DNA from: Shewanella litoralis
Lineage (GTDB): Bacteria > Pseudomonadota > Gammaproteobacteria > Enterobacterales > Shewanellaceae
Direction: 5' to 3'
Assembly (NCBI RefSeq): GCF_009828585.1
Contig: NZ_WSRZ01000001.1
Span: 175,382 to 239,381 of the forward strand
Length of the DNA: 64,000 bases
This document shows, one piece after another, positions 9,237 through 16,809 of the stretch. Below the pieces are notes generated by a model. That model was not told the DNA's origin and made no database searches. It saw only the letters and a program-made list of their open reading frames with translations. The number at the start of each line of letters is the position of its first letter. Position 1 is the stretch's first letter. A program made the position numbers and the translations under genes.

Positions 9237-9728
9237 TTAACGACGGGCTTTGTGGCCTTTACCTTTAGCAAACTTTTCTTGAAACTTTTGCTGTTGCTCT
9301 GGCATTAATAATTGATAAATTTCATTTTGCATTTTTAACTGCGTCAACATACGTTGTAAATGCTTTTGTTGTTGTGCTTCAGCCATTTCAGTCGCTTTAG
9401 CTTCATCGAAACTGGCTCCTGTAATAAGGGCTAACATTTCTGTACGGTGAGCAGTGCGTTGCTCTTTTGTTGGACGCTCAGGGCGGTCCGCTTTGTACTT
9501 TTCAACAATGGCTTTCACTTGCTCTTTTTGTGCGTCAGTTAAATCCAGCTTACGCAACATTTTATGCATGCCATCTTTAGGGCCATGGTGTCTGTCGCCT
9601 TTCTTGTTCATTTGTTCAGTTTTCACTGTGCTATCGGTCGCATCGGCAGCATATAACTGTCCGGCTAATAATGCTGAGCCTGCCACTAAGGCAACTAAAC
9701 TAGTCTTGATAATTGATGATGTTTTCAT
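9237..9728 (-). CDS. Spy/CpxP-family periplasmic chaperone
   Basis: 163 residues with a signal peptide (MKTSSIIKTSLVALVAGSALLAGQLYA). The mature part is charged, alpha-helical and His/Lys-rich. It contains the family LTxxQ motif (LDLTDAQKEQV) and a second degenerate copy near the end (LLMPEQQQKF). CpxP inhibits the CpxA sensor and Spy is a folding chaperone; sequence alone does not separate them. Adjacency to cpxRA favours the CpxP role. A perfect CpxR box sits about 100 bases upstream of the start. AAGGAACTTAACA precedes the ATG. Followed by a terminator. Confidence 0.85.
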   Translation of the reverse strand: MKTSSIIKTSLVALVAGSALLAGQLYAADATDSTVKTEQMNKKGDRHHGPKDGMHKMLRKLDLTDAQKEQVKAIVEKYKADRPERPTKEQRTAHRTEMLALITGASFDEAKATEMAEAQQQKHLQRMLTQLKMQNEIYQLLMPEQQQKFQEKFAKGKGHKARR

Positions 9729-9824
9729 TGTTAAGTTCCTTGGTCTACATAAGTGTCTGTTTTCTGCCTTAGCAGATTTGATACTCAGTTTAGCGAATGC
9801 AACGTCAATTAGGGTTAATGATGA

Positions 9825-9839
9825 GTAAACCTATGTAAA
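9825..9839 (-). promoter_or_regulatory. CpxR box
   Basis: GTAAA CCTAT GTAAA is an exact match to the CpxR consensus GTAAAN5GTAAA. It lies 97 bases upstream of the Spy/CpxP start and 166 bases before the divergent thioredoxin-fusion gene, so it could serve either. Nothing else recognisable was seen in the 276-base gap 9729-10004. Confidence 0.7.
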
Positions 9840-10004
9840 GAGCATTTTCATATCACGTTAATCGCCATAATTCATGATCAACTCGGCATATTCGGTCATA
9901 AAAATCGCTGAAATGAGAGCCAGTTAACGTAATGTGGACTTGCTTGTTACAGCAAACGGATTAGGGCATAAAATCATATTATTAGCGTTTGAATGGAATT
10001 AATT

Positions 10005-11441
10005 ATGAACCGATTGATTGGCCAACTACTTTTTCTTCTTAGTATTCTTCTGTTAGCACCGAGCTCAATAGCCAATACATCTACCGCAACAGATGACGCC
10101 ATTTGGTATAGCCAGCAAAACCAGCAACCGGTGGTCAAACTGCATTTTTTTTGGTCTAAAACCTGCCCACATTGTAAAGAGGCACATCCGTTTATTGATG
10201 CATTGGGTGAGCGCTTTCAATGGATAGAGTTACACGACTATGTGATCAGCGAGCCTGGCAATGTCGATAAATTAATGCAAATGGGCCAACGCACCGGCGT
10301 TGAACCTAAATCAGTGCCCTACTTTGCCATTTGTGGCGAAGCTGTTGTGGGTTACAACAGCCATGATGTCACCGGACGCTATATTTTAGAACGGCTAATC
10401 GACTGCTACCAACGTCAAGGTGGCCAGGCTGATATTGGCAGTAAACTTGACGATTTCCTAGGTGCTGCGTCAACTAATGATGCGCCACTGTTTGAAACCT
10501 GCGCCGACACCAGTGATGATCCAACGGCACAAGGCAGTTGCGGTATGTCTTTCGACAACACCAGCCAACTCGACTCACCAGCAAAACCCAGCGTACAGCC
10601 CGTTGACATTCCCTTAATTGGTGCTGTGCACCCTGAAGAGCTGTCGCTGCCGGTATTAACTGTGGTGCTCGCAGGTGTTGATGCGTTTAATCCCTGTGCA
10701 TTTTTCGTATTACTGTTTTTATTGAGTATCATGGTCAATGCTGGCAGCCGCAAACGCATGCTATTGGTCGGTGGGATATTTGTGTTCTTCTCTGGTTTTA
10801 TTTACTTCATCTTTATGAGTGCATGGCTCAACTTATTCCAGCTGTTAGGTGGTGGCGATGGCGGCATTATTATTACCTGTGCAGGGTTGCTGGCATTGGT
10901 TGCTGCCGTGGTCAATATTAAAGACTACTTTTATGGCCGTGGTGATGTGAGCTTATCGATGTCAGTTGAAAATCGCGGCTCGTTGATAAAACGTATGGGC
11001 AAACTGTCTAAAGCCAGCTCATTGCCGACCATGATTTTAGGCTCAACAATTTTAGCCATTTTAGCCAATGCTTACGAGCTTCTATGTACAGCAGGGTTCC
11101 CAATGATTTACACCTCTGTATTGTCATTGTCAGACCTTGATTCAGTGCAGCGCTACATGTACTTAATTGCCTACAATATTGTCTACGTTATTCCGTTAGC
11201 TGCTATCGTCATTGTATTTTCAATGACTCTGGGTAAGCGAAAACTCACTGAAAAAGAAGGCGAAGTTCTGAAACTCATGTCTGGTATTATGATGCTTGGT
11301 TTAGGGGGCATGTTAGTGCTAAACCCTGCAGCCTTACAAAATGCCGTGTTTTCAGTCGGCTTAATATTAGGCGCTATTATTGTCACGTTTTTCGTTGTCA
11401 AAATTACTCGTTATGTTAAAAAACAACAGAGTAAAATGTAA
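10005..11441 (+). CDS. Thioredoxin-like/DsbD-like (CcdA) fusion membrane protein
   Basis: 478 residues. A signal peptide (MNRLIGQLLFLLSILLLAPSSIA) leads to a periplasmic thioredoxin fold with a CPHC active site (about 54-57, HFFWSKTCPHCKEAHPF) and a cis-Pro loop (EPKSVPYFAI). After a linker holding two more cysteines (ETCAD, GSCGM), a membrane domain of about six helices starts near residue 205. Its paired cysteines lie in NPCAF and LCTAGFP, the pattern of electron-carrying CcdA/DsbD domains. It probably passes reducing power to or from periplasmic thiols. Domain order is the reverse of DsbD, whose thioredoxin is C-terminal. The ATG at 10005 has GGA 7 bases upstream; an ATG at 9993 is also possible. 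Confidence 0.8.
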   Translation: MNRLIGQLLFLLSILLLAPSSIANTSTATDDAIWYSQQNQQPVVKLHFFWSKTCPHCKEAHPFIDALGERFQWIELHDYVISEPGNVDKLMQMGQRTGVEPKSVPYFAICGEAVVGYNSHDVTGRYILERLIDCYQRQGGQADIGSKLDDFLGAASTNDAPLFETCADTSDDPTAQGSCGMSFDNTSQLDSPAKPSVQPVDIPLIGAVHPEELSLPVLTVVLAGVDAFNPCAFFVLLFLLSIMVNAGSRKRMLLVGGIFVFFSGFIYFIFMSAWLNLFQLLGGGDGGIIITCAGLLALVAAVVNIKDYFYGRGDVSLSMSVENRGSLIKRMGKLSKASSLPTMILGSTILAILANAYELLCTAGFPMIYTSVLSLSDLDSVQRYMYLIAYNIVYVIPLAAIVIVFSMTLGKRKLTEKEGEVLKLMSGIMMLGLGGMLVLNPAALQNAVFSVGLILGAIIVTFFVVKITRYVKKQQSKM

Positions 11442-11497
11442 AACTATGCAATGTTAATATAAATTGTCCCGAGTATGAGATAATCTTTAATCGATTG

Positions 11498-11535
11498 AAA
11501 ATCGGTATGTTAAGTTAACCTGCCGATTTTATTTT
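11498..11535 (+). terminator. Possible terminator between the thioredoxin fusion and cpxR
   Basis: AAAATCGG (11498-11505) pairs with CCGATTTT (11523-11530). A small GTTAA/TTAAC hairpin lies inside and the tail is T-rich. It ends only 17 bases before the cpxR ATG, so it could instead act in the cpxR leader. Confidence 0.5.
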
Positions 11536-11551
11536 GTGCTAGAGGACAGTT

Positions 11552-12238
11552 ATGAATCGCATTTTATTGATAGACGATGACATTGGTTTATCCGACCTGC
11601 TCAGCCAGTTGCTAGAGCTTGAAGGCTTTGCACTGACCCAGGCCTACGATGGTGAACAAGGGTTATCGCTAGCGCAACAACAAGACTTTGACCTCATTTT
11701 GCTTGACGTTATGCTGCCAAAACTCAATGGTTTTGAAGTATTGCGTGCTTTACGCCAACGCAAGCAAACACCGGTACTCATGCTGACTGCACGCGGCGAC
11801 GAAATCGACCGTGTCGTGGGGCTAGAAATTGGTGCTGATGACTACTTACCGAAACCGTTTAACGACCGAGAATTGGTTGCGCGTATTCGCGCCATATTAC
11901 GCAGAGCACAAACCACACAGCAAGATGCGCAAAATAACGATATGTTGCAGTTTGGCGATTTACGCCTTGACCCAACCCGCCAAGAAACCTATTGCAATGA
12001 GCAATTGATTATCTTAACCGGCACTGAATTTTTACTGCTGTTTCATTTGCTTGAAAAAAGCGGCGAGCTAGTCACCAAAGAATCATTAAGTGAAAATGTA
12101 TTAGGCAAAAAATTAATGCCGTTTGACCGCAGCCTAGACATGCACTTATCTAACTTACGTAAAAAACTTCCTGAGCGCCAAGATGGTCGTCCACGGGTTA
12201 AAACCTTGCGTGGCAAAGGCTATATCTGGATACCGTAA
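11552..12238 (+). CDS. cpxR: Response regulator CpxR (OmpR family)
   Basis: Envelope-stress transcription factor, 228 residues. The receiver has the acidic pair IDDD and phosphoacceptor Asp52 in LLDVMLPKLNG, with Lys in YLPKPFNDREL. The C-terminal winged helix (about 130-228) ends RPRVKTLRGKGYIWIP. The RGKGY recognition segment and EFLLLFHLLEKSGELVTKE match CpxR. AGAGGAC precedes the ATG. The stop and the next start overlap as TAATG, so it is translationally coupled to cpxA. Confidence 0.93.
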   Translation: MNRILLIDDDIGLSDLLSQLLELEGFALTQAYDGEQGLSLAQQQDFDLILLDVMLPKLNGFEVLRALRQRKQTPVLMLTARGDEIDRVVGLEIGADDYLPKPFNDRELVARIRAILRRAQTTQQDAQNNDMLQFGDLRLDPTRQETYCNEQLIILTGTEFLLLFHLLEKSGELVTKESLSENVLGKKLMPFDRSLDMHLSNLRKKLPERQDGRPRVKTLRGKGYIWIP

Positions 12239-13617
12239 TGCTAAAGAACAACCCGTTTAATCGACTCTTTTTTAAGTTGTTGCTGGGCTTTTGGCTTTGC
12301 AGTTCATTGATTATTGCCCTGGTGTCGTTATTGCCATTGCTACAACAAAATCATGACCGTTCACCACTCCCGCCCAGCCTTGAACGGGTGCTAAACAAGG
12401 TTGCGACACGTATTCAACAACAACCACAATTACTTGAAAGCAAGAACCTGCAACGCTTGCACCGAGGTCGTGACCATAACGGTGGCCCAATCCGCTTATA
12501 TTTAACCGACGACGAAGGCAAAGTATTAAACAGCAAACGAGTCTCGCGCGGCTTTAGACGTTTTCAATTAATGGCTGAAGAAGCTAACCAACCCATAAGC
12601 CATCAATTTAGAGACGAGTTGATTTTTGGCCCTTATACTTTCGACGTTAACGGCAAAAATTACCAATTATTTGGTCGCTTACCAGACAATCATCCTCGTC
12701 CATGGTTTTTCTTTTTTGCCGACAACAAATTACTCACCGCGGGTTTAGCCATATTATTATCAGGCTTTTTGTGTGGTCTACTGGCGTGGTATTTAGGTAA
12801 ACCATTACGTTCATTAAAATTGAGCGCCAACGCCCTTGCCAGAGGCGACTTAGCCAATCGCGTTGACGCAGCAACCGCTAGCCGCCGCGACGAAATGGGC
12901 CAGCTTGCGGTTGCTTTTAATGGCATGGCCGACGCCATTGAAACCATGGTAAACAACCAACAACGCCTAATGGGCGACATATCCCATGAACTGCGTACCC
13001 CGTTAACTCGGCTGCAATTGTCACTGGCGTTAGCCCGTAAAAAAGGCCAACACAGTACCGAGCTAGACCGTATTGAATACGAGGCGTTGCAACAAGAAGC
13101 CCTTATTAGTGAGCTGCTCACATTGTCACGCGTAAGGCTCAATGCCACCGAAAAACGCCTCACTGCAGAGCTAACAGAAACCTTAAGCCAGGTGTTAGAT
13201 GACGCAGAGTTTGAGGCCGAACAACAAGGTAAACAGTTACACATCAATATCGATGAATCGATTTGCTTTGAGCATTTACCAAAAACCTTGTCGCGCGCCA
13301 TTGAAAATTTACTGCGTAATGCGATCCGCTACGCCGAAGAAAATGTCTATATCGAAAGCAAGCAAACTAAGCATCGGGTGAGCATTGTTGTTAAAGATGA
13401 TGGCCCAGGGTTGGCTGAAGAAGAATTAGACGCGATTTTCACGCCATTTTATCGCCCAGATAGCTCTCGCGATCGTGAATCCGGTGGCTGGGGATTGGGC
13501 TTGGCCATTACCCAAGCGGCAATTTATGCCCATAATGGCCAGATAGCTGCGACCAATCAGCAACCACATGGATTAGTCGTAACCATTGATTTACCGACCC
13601 AGTTAAGCACGCTTTAG
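12238..13617 (+). CDS. cpxA: Envelope-stress sensor kinase CpxA
   Basis: Inner-membrane histidine kinase, 459 residues. TM1 is about 12-35. A periplasmic sensor (about 36-155) holds the CpxA-like stretch GGPIRLYLTDDEGKVLNSK. TM2 is about 163-186, followed by HAMP (GKPLRSLKLSANALARGDL). HisKA has His250 in GDISHELRTPLTRL. HATPase motifs are ENLLRNAIRYA, DDGPGL and GGWGLGLAI. It shares one base with cpxR. Expected to be restrained by the CpxP-like protein 2.5 kb away. Confidence 0.92.
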   Translation: MLKNNPFNRLFFKLLLGFWLCSSLIIALVSLLPLLQQNHDRSPLPPSLERVLNKVATRIQQQPQLLESKNLQRLHRGRDHNGGPIRLYLTDDEGKVLNSKRVSRGFRRFQLMAEEANQPISHQFRDELIFGPYTFDVNGKNYQLFGRLPDNHPRPWFFFFADNKLLTAGLAILLSGFLCGLLAWYLGKPLRSLKLSANALARGDLANRVDAATASRRDEMGQLAVAFNGMADAIETMVNNQQRLMGDISHELRTPLTRLQLSLALARKKGQHSTELDRIEYEALQQEALISELLTLSRVRLNATEKRLTAELTETLSQVLDDAEFEAEQQGKQLHINIDESICFEHLPKTLSRAIENLLRNAIRYAEENVYIESKQTKHRVSIVVKDDGPGLAEEELDAIFTPFYRPDSSRDRESGGWGLGLAITQAAIYAHNGQIAATNQQPHGLVVTIDLPTQLSTL

Positions 13618-13633
13618 CCTGTAATAATTAGTT

Positions 13634-13902
13634 TAATACCAATTCCACTAATTATCTGGTCATTCAGCGGGAGTTCTGTGCCTTCTAGGCAAATAATAGA
13701 ATTGTAGGCATAGTTGCTCTACGTCAAAATGCTATTAAGCAGCATAGAAGGCACAGAAACCCGCCTTGCAGGAGGCTCTCAGACCGTTCATTTCTTTGTT
13801 GCATTGCCTTAGAAGGGAATAACCATTATTTCAACAATGCGCCTCAAACTGAACAATCTGAGTGACTCTGATTGGTCACATAATTAATGGAAATGGTATA
13901 AT
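13634..13902 (+). repeat. MITE-like element with imperfect terminal and internal inverted repeats
   Basis: The 23-base ends (13633-13655 and the complement of 13880-13902) agree at 19 positions around a TACCA-TTCCA-TAATTAT core. A second inverted pair lies inside: 13667-13687 with 13745-13764, sharing TTCTGTGCCTTCTA and GCGGG. No open frame of note. It fills nearly all of the 339-base gap between cpxA and the next gene. Size and structure suggest a non-autonomous mobile or REP-like repeat. Confidence 0.6.
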
Positions 13903-13956
13903 ACATCATTCATCTGGTGCTATGCTTAACAGTATCATTACATTACTTAGCGCCAC

Positions 13957-14640
13957 ATGTATAAATTAATCATTGGTTTACTATGCTGTTGCATTTTTAC
14001 CAGCCAAGCCCAGGACATTGACGTCATTGCCTTTGAGTATCCACCTTACTTGACTCAAAACGCGGCTGACCAAGGTGAAGCTGCGGTGTTATTACAGCGC
14101 GCTTTTGCATATAGCGCCTTAAGCCCCACTGTCACATTTGTGTCTAGCAGTGCTGCGCAAAAACAGTTAAAGAGTAACAATTGGTGCTTGAGTTTCTTGC
14201 CGCCACAAACGCCTTCTGCACAGCATTTACAAGTGATACTGGCAGACAAAACCATACCGCTAATGTTATTTCGCCTAGCTGAACCACAAGTGTTTATTGG
14301 TAACGAACTTAAAAACAAAGTGATTGCCCATTTACCCATCTCACTAGATGACCGAAAAGTACGTTCATTTGCTGATGCAGGCGCTAAGCTGCAACTTGTC
14401 GACACCATAGAACAGGGACTGTCGTTATTATTAGAACAGAAAGTCGATTATGTTTATGGCGATCAACAAGGGATTAATTTCGCCGCCAATAAACTCAACT
14501 TCCCCGCCATGTTATTACAAGACTCTGCCATGGTATTTTACCAGTTTCCAATGGCGGTATGGCTAAACACCCAATGTGAGAGTGCAACCGCCATTAAGTC
14601 GCACTTAACAGACCAAAAGTATCACATTAAGTCGTTTTAA
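13957..14640 (+). CDS. Exported solute-binding-protein-like protein (SBP_bac_3 type)
   Basis: 227 residues. A signal peptide (MYKLIIGLLCCCIFTSQAQ) is followed by a sequence resembling the amino-acid-binding SBP_bac_3 fold: IDVIAFEYPPYLT at the start, a later lobe with IEQGLSLLLEQKVDYVYGDQ, and a C-terminal FPMAVWLN. No transporter genes adjoin it, so it may be an orphan sensor or binding protein rather than part of an ABC system. No clear ribosome site precedes the ATG, and the start lies about 50 bases after the MITE-like element, which may supply its promoter region. Confidence 0.6.
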   Translation: MYKLIIGLLCCCIFTSQAQDIDVIAFEYPPYLTQNAADQGEAAVLLQRAFAYSALSPTVTFVSSSAAQKQLKSNNWCLSFLPPQTPSAQHLQVILADKTIPLMLFRLAEPQVFIGNELKNKVIAHLPISLDDRKVRSFADAGAKLQLVDTIEQGLSLLLEQKVDYVYGDQQGINFAANKLNFPAMLLQDSAMVFYQFPMAVWLNTQCESATAIKSHLTDQKYHIKSF

Positions 14641-14813
14641 ATCTGAGCCATGTAATCAACCTAAACACCCTAAACTCTCGATGATAAAAATGCTTTGGTC
14701 GCGGTATCTCTTACTAACATGACTTCGCCAACGTGCCATCAACTTGCCTAAACCTTAATAGTAGCTAAAAGCCATCAGTCAGATATTGGTCTGATAATTG
14801 CTTTGTATTATGT

Positions 14814-14866
14814 GTAAGCTGTAAACAAGTTAAGCGTAAGCTATAAGCAAGTTGCTCGTAGGCTAT
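14814..14866 (+). repeat. Short 22-base imperfect tandem repeat
   Basis: Units at 14814-14835 and 14836-14857 both begin GTAAGCT and contain AAGCAAGTT or AAACAAGTT. A partial third unit (GTAGGCTAT) ends at 14866. It lies 50 bases before the Pmp3 gene. Confidence 0.5.
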
Positions 14867-14916
14867 TAACGTTAGGGATTGCAACTTCTCACATCAAAGC
14901 AAAAAAGGAGATCATT

Positions 14917-15075
14917 ATGGATTTATTACGAATTTTAATCGCGATTTTATTGCCACCTCTGGGCGTTTTTTTACAGGTAGGGCTCAGTAAAACCCTGCTT
15001 TTAAATATTATTTTAACCTTATTGGGTTATATACCAGGCATAGTACATGCCGTATGGGTTATTGCTAAGCGCTAG
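14917..15075 (+). CDS. Pmp3/YqaE-family small membrane protein (UPF0057)
   Basis: 52 residues, two hydrophobic helices: MDLLRILIAILLPPLGVFLQ, then a second ending GYIPGIVHAVWVIAKR. The LLPPLGVF...G and GYIPGIVHA signatures are diagnostic of the Pmp3 family, whose members affect membrane potential and salt or cold tolerance. A strong AAGGAG lies 8 bases before the ATG. Monocistronic; the following 267 bases hold only a stem-loop and no gene. Confidence 0.88.
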   Translation: MDLLRILIAILLPPLGVFLQVGLSKTLLLNIILTLLGYIPGIVHAVWVIAKR

Positions 15076-15089
15076 TAAGATTTATGATG

Positions 15090-15125
15090 TTGCAGCGCAG
15101 CAACGAGACTTTAGTTGCGCTGCAA
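15090..15125 (+). other. Stem-loop after the Pmp3 gene
   Basis: TTGCAGCGCA (15090-15099) pairs perfectly with TGCGCTGCAA (15116-15125). No T tract follows, so a terminator role is uncertain; it could stabilise the transcript end. A weaker hairpin, GTGAGG/CCTCAC, lies at 15146-15168. Nothing else was seen in 15076-15342. Confidence 0.4.
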
Positions 15126-15342
15126 TCAATCGGCAAATGTTACTTGTGAGGCGTAATTTTTACCTCACTAGCTAAACTACAACACTAACAACCTAGAATA
15201 TTATTTCGACTACGCCGCTATCGCCCTACCCATGTTTAATTACTCACATTAAAGTCATGATGATCTTACATGGATGACGCTACCCTCCGGCTGAGGTATA
15301 ATTTCATCTTGTTTTTAAGCCTCGCAAAGCCTTAAGGTTACT

Positions 15343-15807
15343 ATGTTTCATATCGCACTCTACGAACCCGAAATCGCCCCAAACACCGGAAACATTATTC
15401 GCTTATGCGCAAACAATGGTGCACAGCTACATTTAATTGAACCTTTGGGATTTGATTTAGAAGAGAAAAAACTGCGTCGTGCCGGATTAGACTACGCCGA
15501 TTTAACTCGAGTGACGCGTCATAAAGACTATGCGAGCTTTTTAGCCGCAATGCCGGGCAAACGCATTATTGCATGCACCACTAAAGGCAGTCGTCCACAT
15601 ACTCAAATCGCCTTCCAAGATGAAGACATCATGCTTTTTGGGCCTGAAACGCGCGGACTGCCAATGGACATCATTAACGCCACGCCGTTAGAGCAGCGTT
15701 TACGTATTCCAATGACAGCCAATAGCCGCAGCTTAAACCTGTCAAATTCAGTGGCGATTATTAGCTACGAAGCGTGGCGACAACTTGGTTTTGCAGGCGC
15801 AGAATAA
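15343..15807 (+). CDS. trmL: tRNA (cytidine/uridine-34-2'-O)-methyltransferase TrmL
   Basis: SPOUT methyltransferase that 2'-O-methylates the wobble base of tRNA-Leu isoacceptors. 154 residues, the usual length. Motifs: [20 protein letters not shown] at the N-terminus, then the trefoil-knot SAM site with [10 protein letters not shown] and [17 protein letters not shown]. The ATG follows AAGGTTACT. The stop overlaps the next start as TAATG. Confidence 0.95.
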   Translation: MFHIALYEPEIAPNTGNIIRLCANNGAQLHLIEPLGFDLEEKKLRRAGLDYADLTRVTRHKDYASFLAAMPGKRIIACTTKGSRPHTQIAFQDEDIMLFGPETRGLPMDIINATPLEQRLRIPMTANSRSLNLSNSVAIISYEAWRQLGFAGAE

Positions 15808-16142
15808 TGAAACAAACACCGTCACCAGAAACCCAAAATAATGCGCTTGCTATGGCGAAAGCGACTCAAAAGCCAGGGCAAAGCAAAGAGCAAACTAAGC
15901 TAATTGCTGCCGGAATTGAAAAAGGTATCGCAGAGTATAAAAAACGTGAAAAAGCCAAAGCGCGCGACCGAGATAAAGCGCGTAAGCAGCGTTTAAAAGC
16001 CAAGAATAACGAGCATGAAAATGATGAAGCCGATTCATTAGACAATGAGTCATACTCACAAATAACTTCTCTGGCCTGGGTGTTACTGGGGCTGTTAATG
16101 CTAAGTTGGGCGGGATTCGCAGCTTACTTTTTGATGCTGTAA
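15807..16142 (+). CDS. DUF2956 small membrane-anchored protein
   Basis: 111 residues of unknown function. The N-terminal part matches DUF2956 (AMAKATQKPGQSKEQTKLIAAGIEKGI), then a highly basic helix (KKREKAKARDRDKARKQRLK), an acidic stretch, and one C-terminal membrane helix (SLAWVLLGLLMLSWAGFAAYFLML). The start overlaps the trmL stop (TAATG), so the two are probably co-translated. Confidence 0.8.
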   Translation: MKQTPSPETQNNALAMAKATQKPGQSKEQTKLIAAGIEKGIAEYKKREKAKARDRDKARKQRLKAKNNEHENDEADSLDNESYSQITSLAWVLLGLLMLSWAGFAAYFLML

Positions 16143-16167
16143 GCAAAAGTAAAAGCGTACAATACCA

Positions 16168-16698
16168 TTAAGGTTTAAGTAAACTTATAGCTCTAACCAC
16201 CTGGTACTGTTCGCTGTCATCATCCAGATAATGAGCGCTTTGTTGCCATTGCCAACCGCCTTGAGGTTGTTGGATATTCGCCTTAATGGGGTCGAATTGC
16301 AATTGCACTAATGCAGGGCGCTGATTAATCTCACCTTCGCCTAAAAATGAAAAACTGTCCGCTTGTTGATATAAGGTCAGTTGTTGGGTGACATCCTCCG
16401 TCACGCCATTGCCATAAACTAATAAAATGGTCTCTTGTTGCTGCCTAAACCACCATGTTTCGCTGTTTGAAAAGCGGCTACCACGACTCACGCTGATGTA
16501 TAAATTACGTTGATCTGCCGAGCACATCACCGAAGTCGTTACTGCCATTGGGTCTAATGCAGGATTGGCTGCAGAGCCTTGCCACTCACCCACCAGCTGC
16601 GGGCATAACTCAGCCAATACAACCTTATCAGCAACCGCACTCAAAGGCAGAGTCACACTCAATGCTCCTAGCAATAACAATAGGCGACTTTTCATCAT
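16168..16698 (-). CDS. Exported protein of unknown function
   Basis: 176 residues. Signal peptide MMKSRLLLLLGALSVTLPLSAVA, then a beta-rich domain (ELCPQLVGEWQGSA, LYISVSRGSRFSNSETWWFR, SFSFLGEGEINQRPALVQLQF) that resembles a lipocalin-like or lipid-binding barrel only in outline. Two cysteines (CPQL, VMCS) may form a disulfide. Two consecutive ATG codons: the second (16695) has the better spacing to AAGGGA. Convergent with the DUF2956 gene; it has its own upstream gap of 49 bases before the M16 terminator. I do not recognise a named family. Confidence 0.6.
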   Translation of the reverse strand: MMKSRLLLLLGALSVTLPLSAVADKVVLAELCPQLVGEWQGSAANPALDPMAVTTSVMCSADQRNLYISVSRGSRFSNSETWWFRQQQETILLVYGNGVTEDVTQQLTLYQQADSFSFLGEGEINQRPALVQLQFDPIKANIQQPQGGWQWQQSAHYLDDDSEQYQVVRAISLLKP

Positions 16699-16747
16699 AA
16701 TCCCTTAACTAATGAGCTGTCATTTCAGTCTAACCTAACTTCAAGAT

Positions 16748-16785
16748 AAAAAAATGGCTCACTTGCAAAAACCAGTGAGCCATTT
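16748..16785 (-). terminator. Rho-independent terminator after the M16 gene pair
   Basis: Twelve-base stem AAATGGCTCACT/AGTGAGCCATTT with a 10-base loop and seven T on the minus strand. Confidence 0.88.
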
Positions 16786-16809
16786 GATGCTTGTTGAGGT
16801 CAATAGTCC

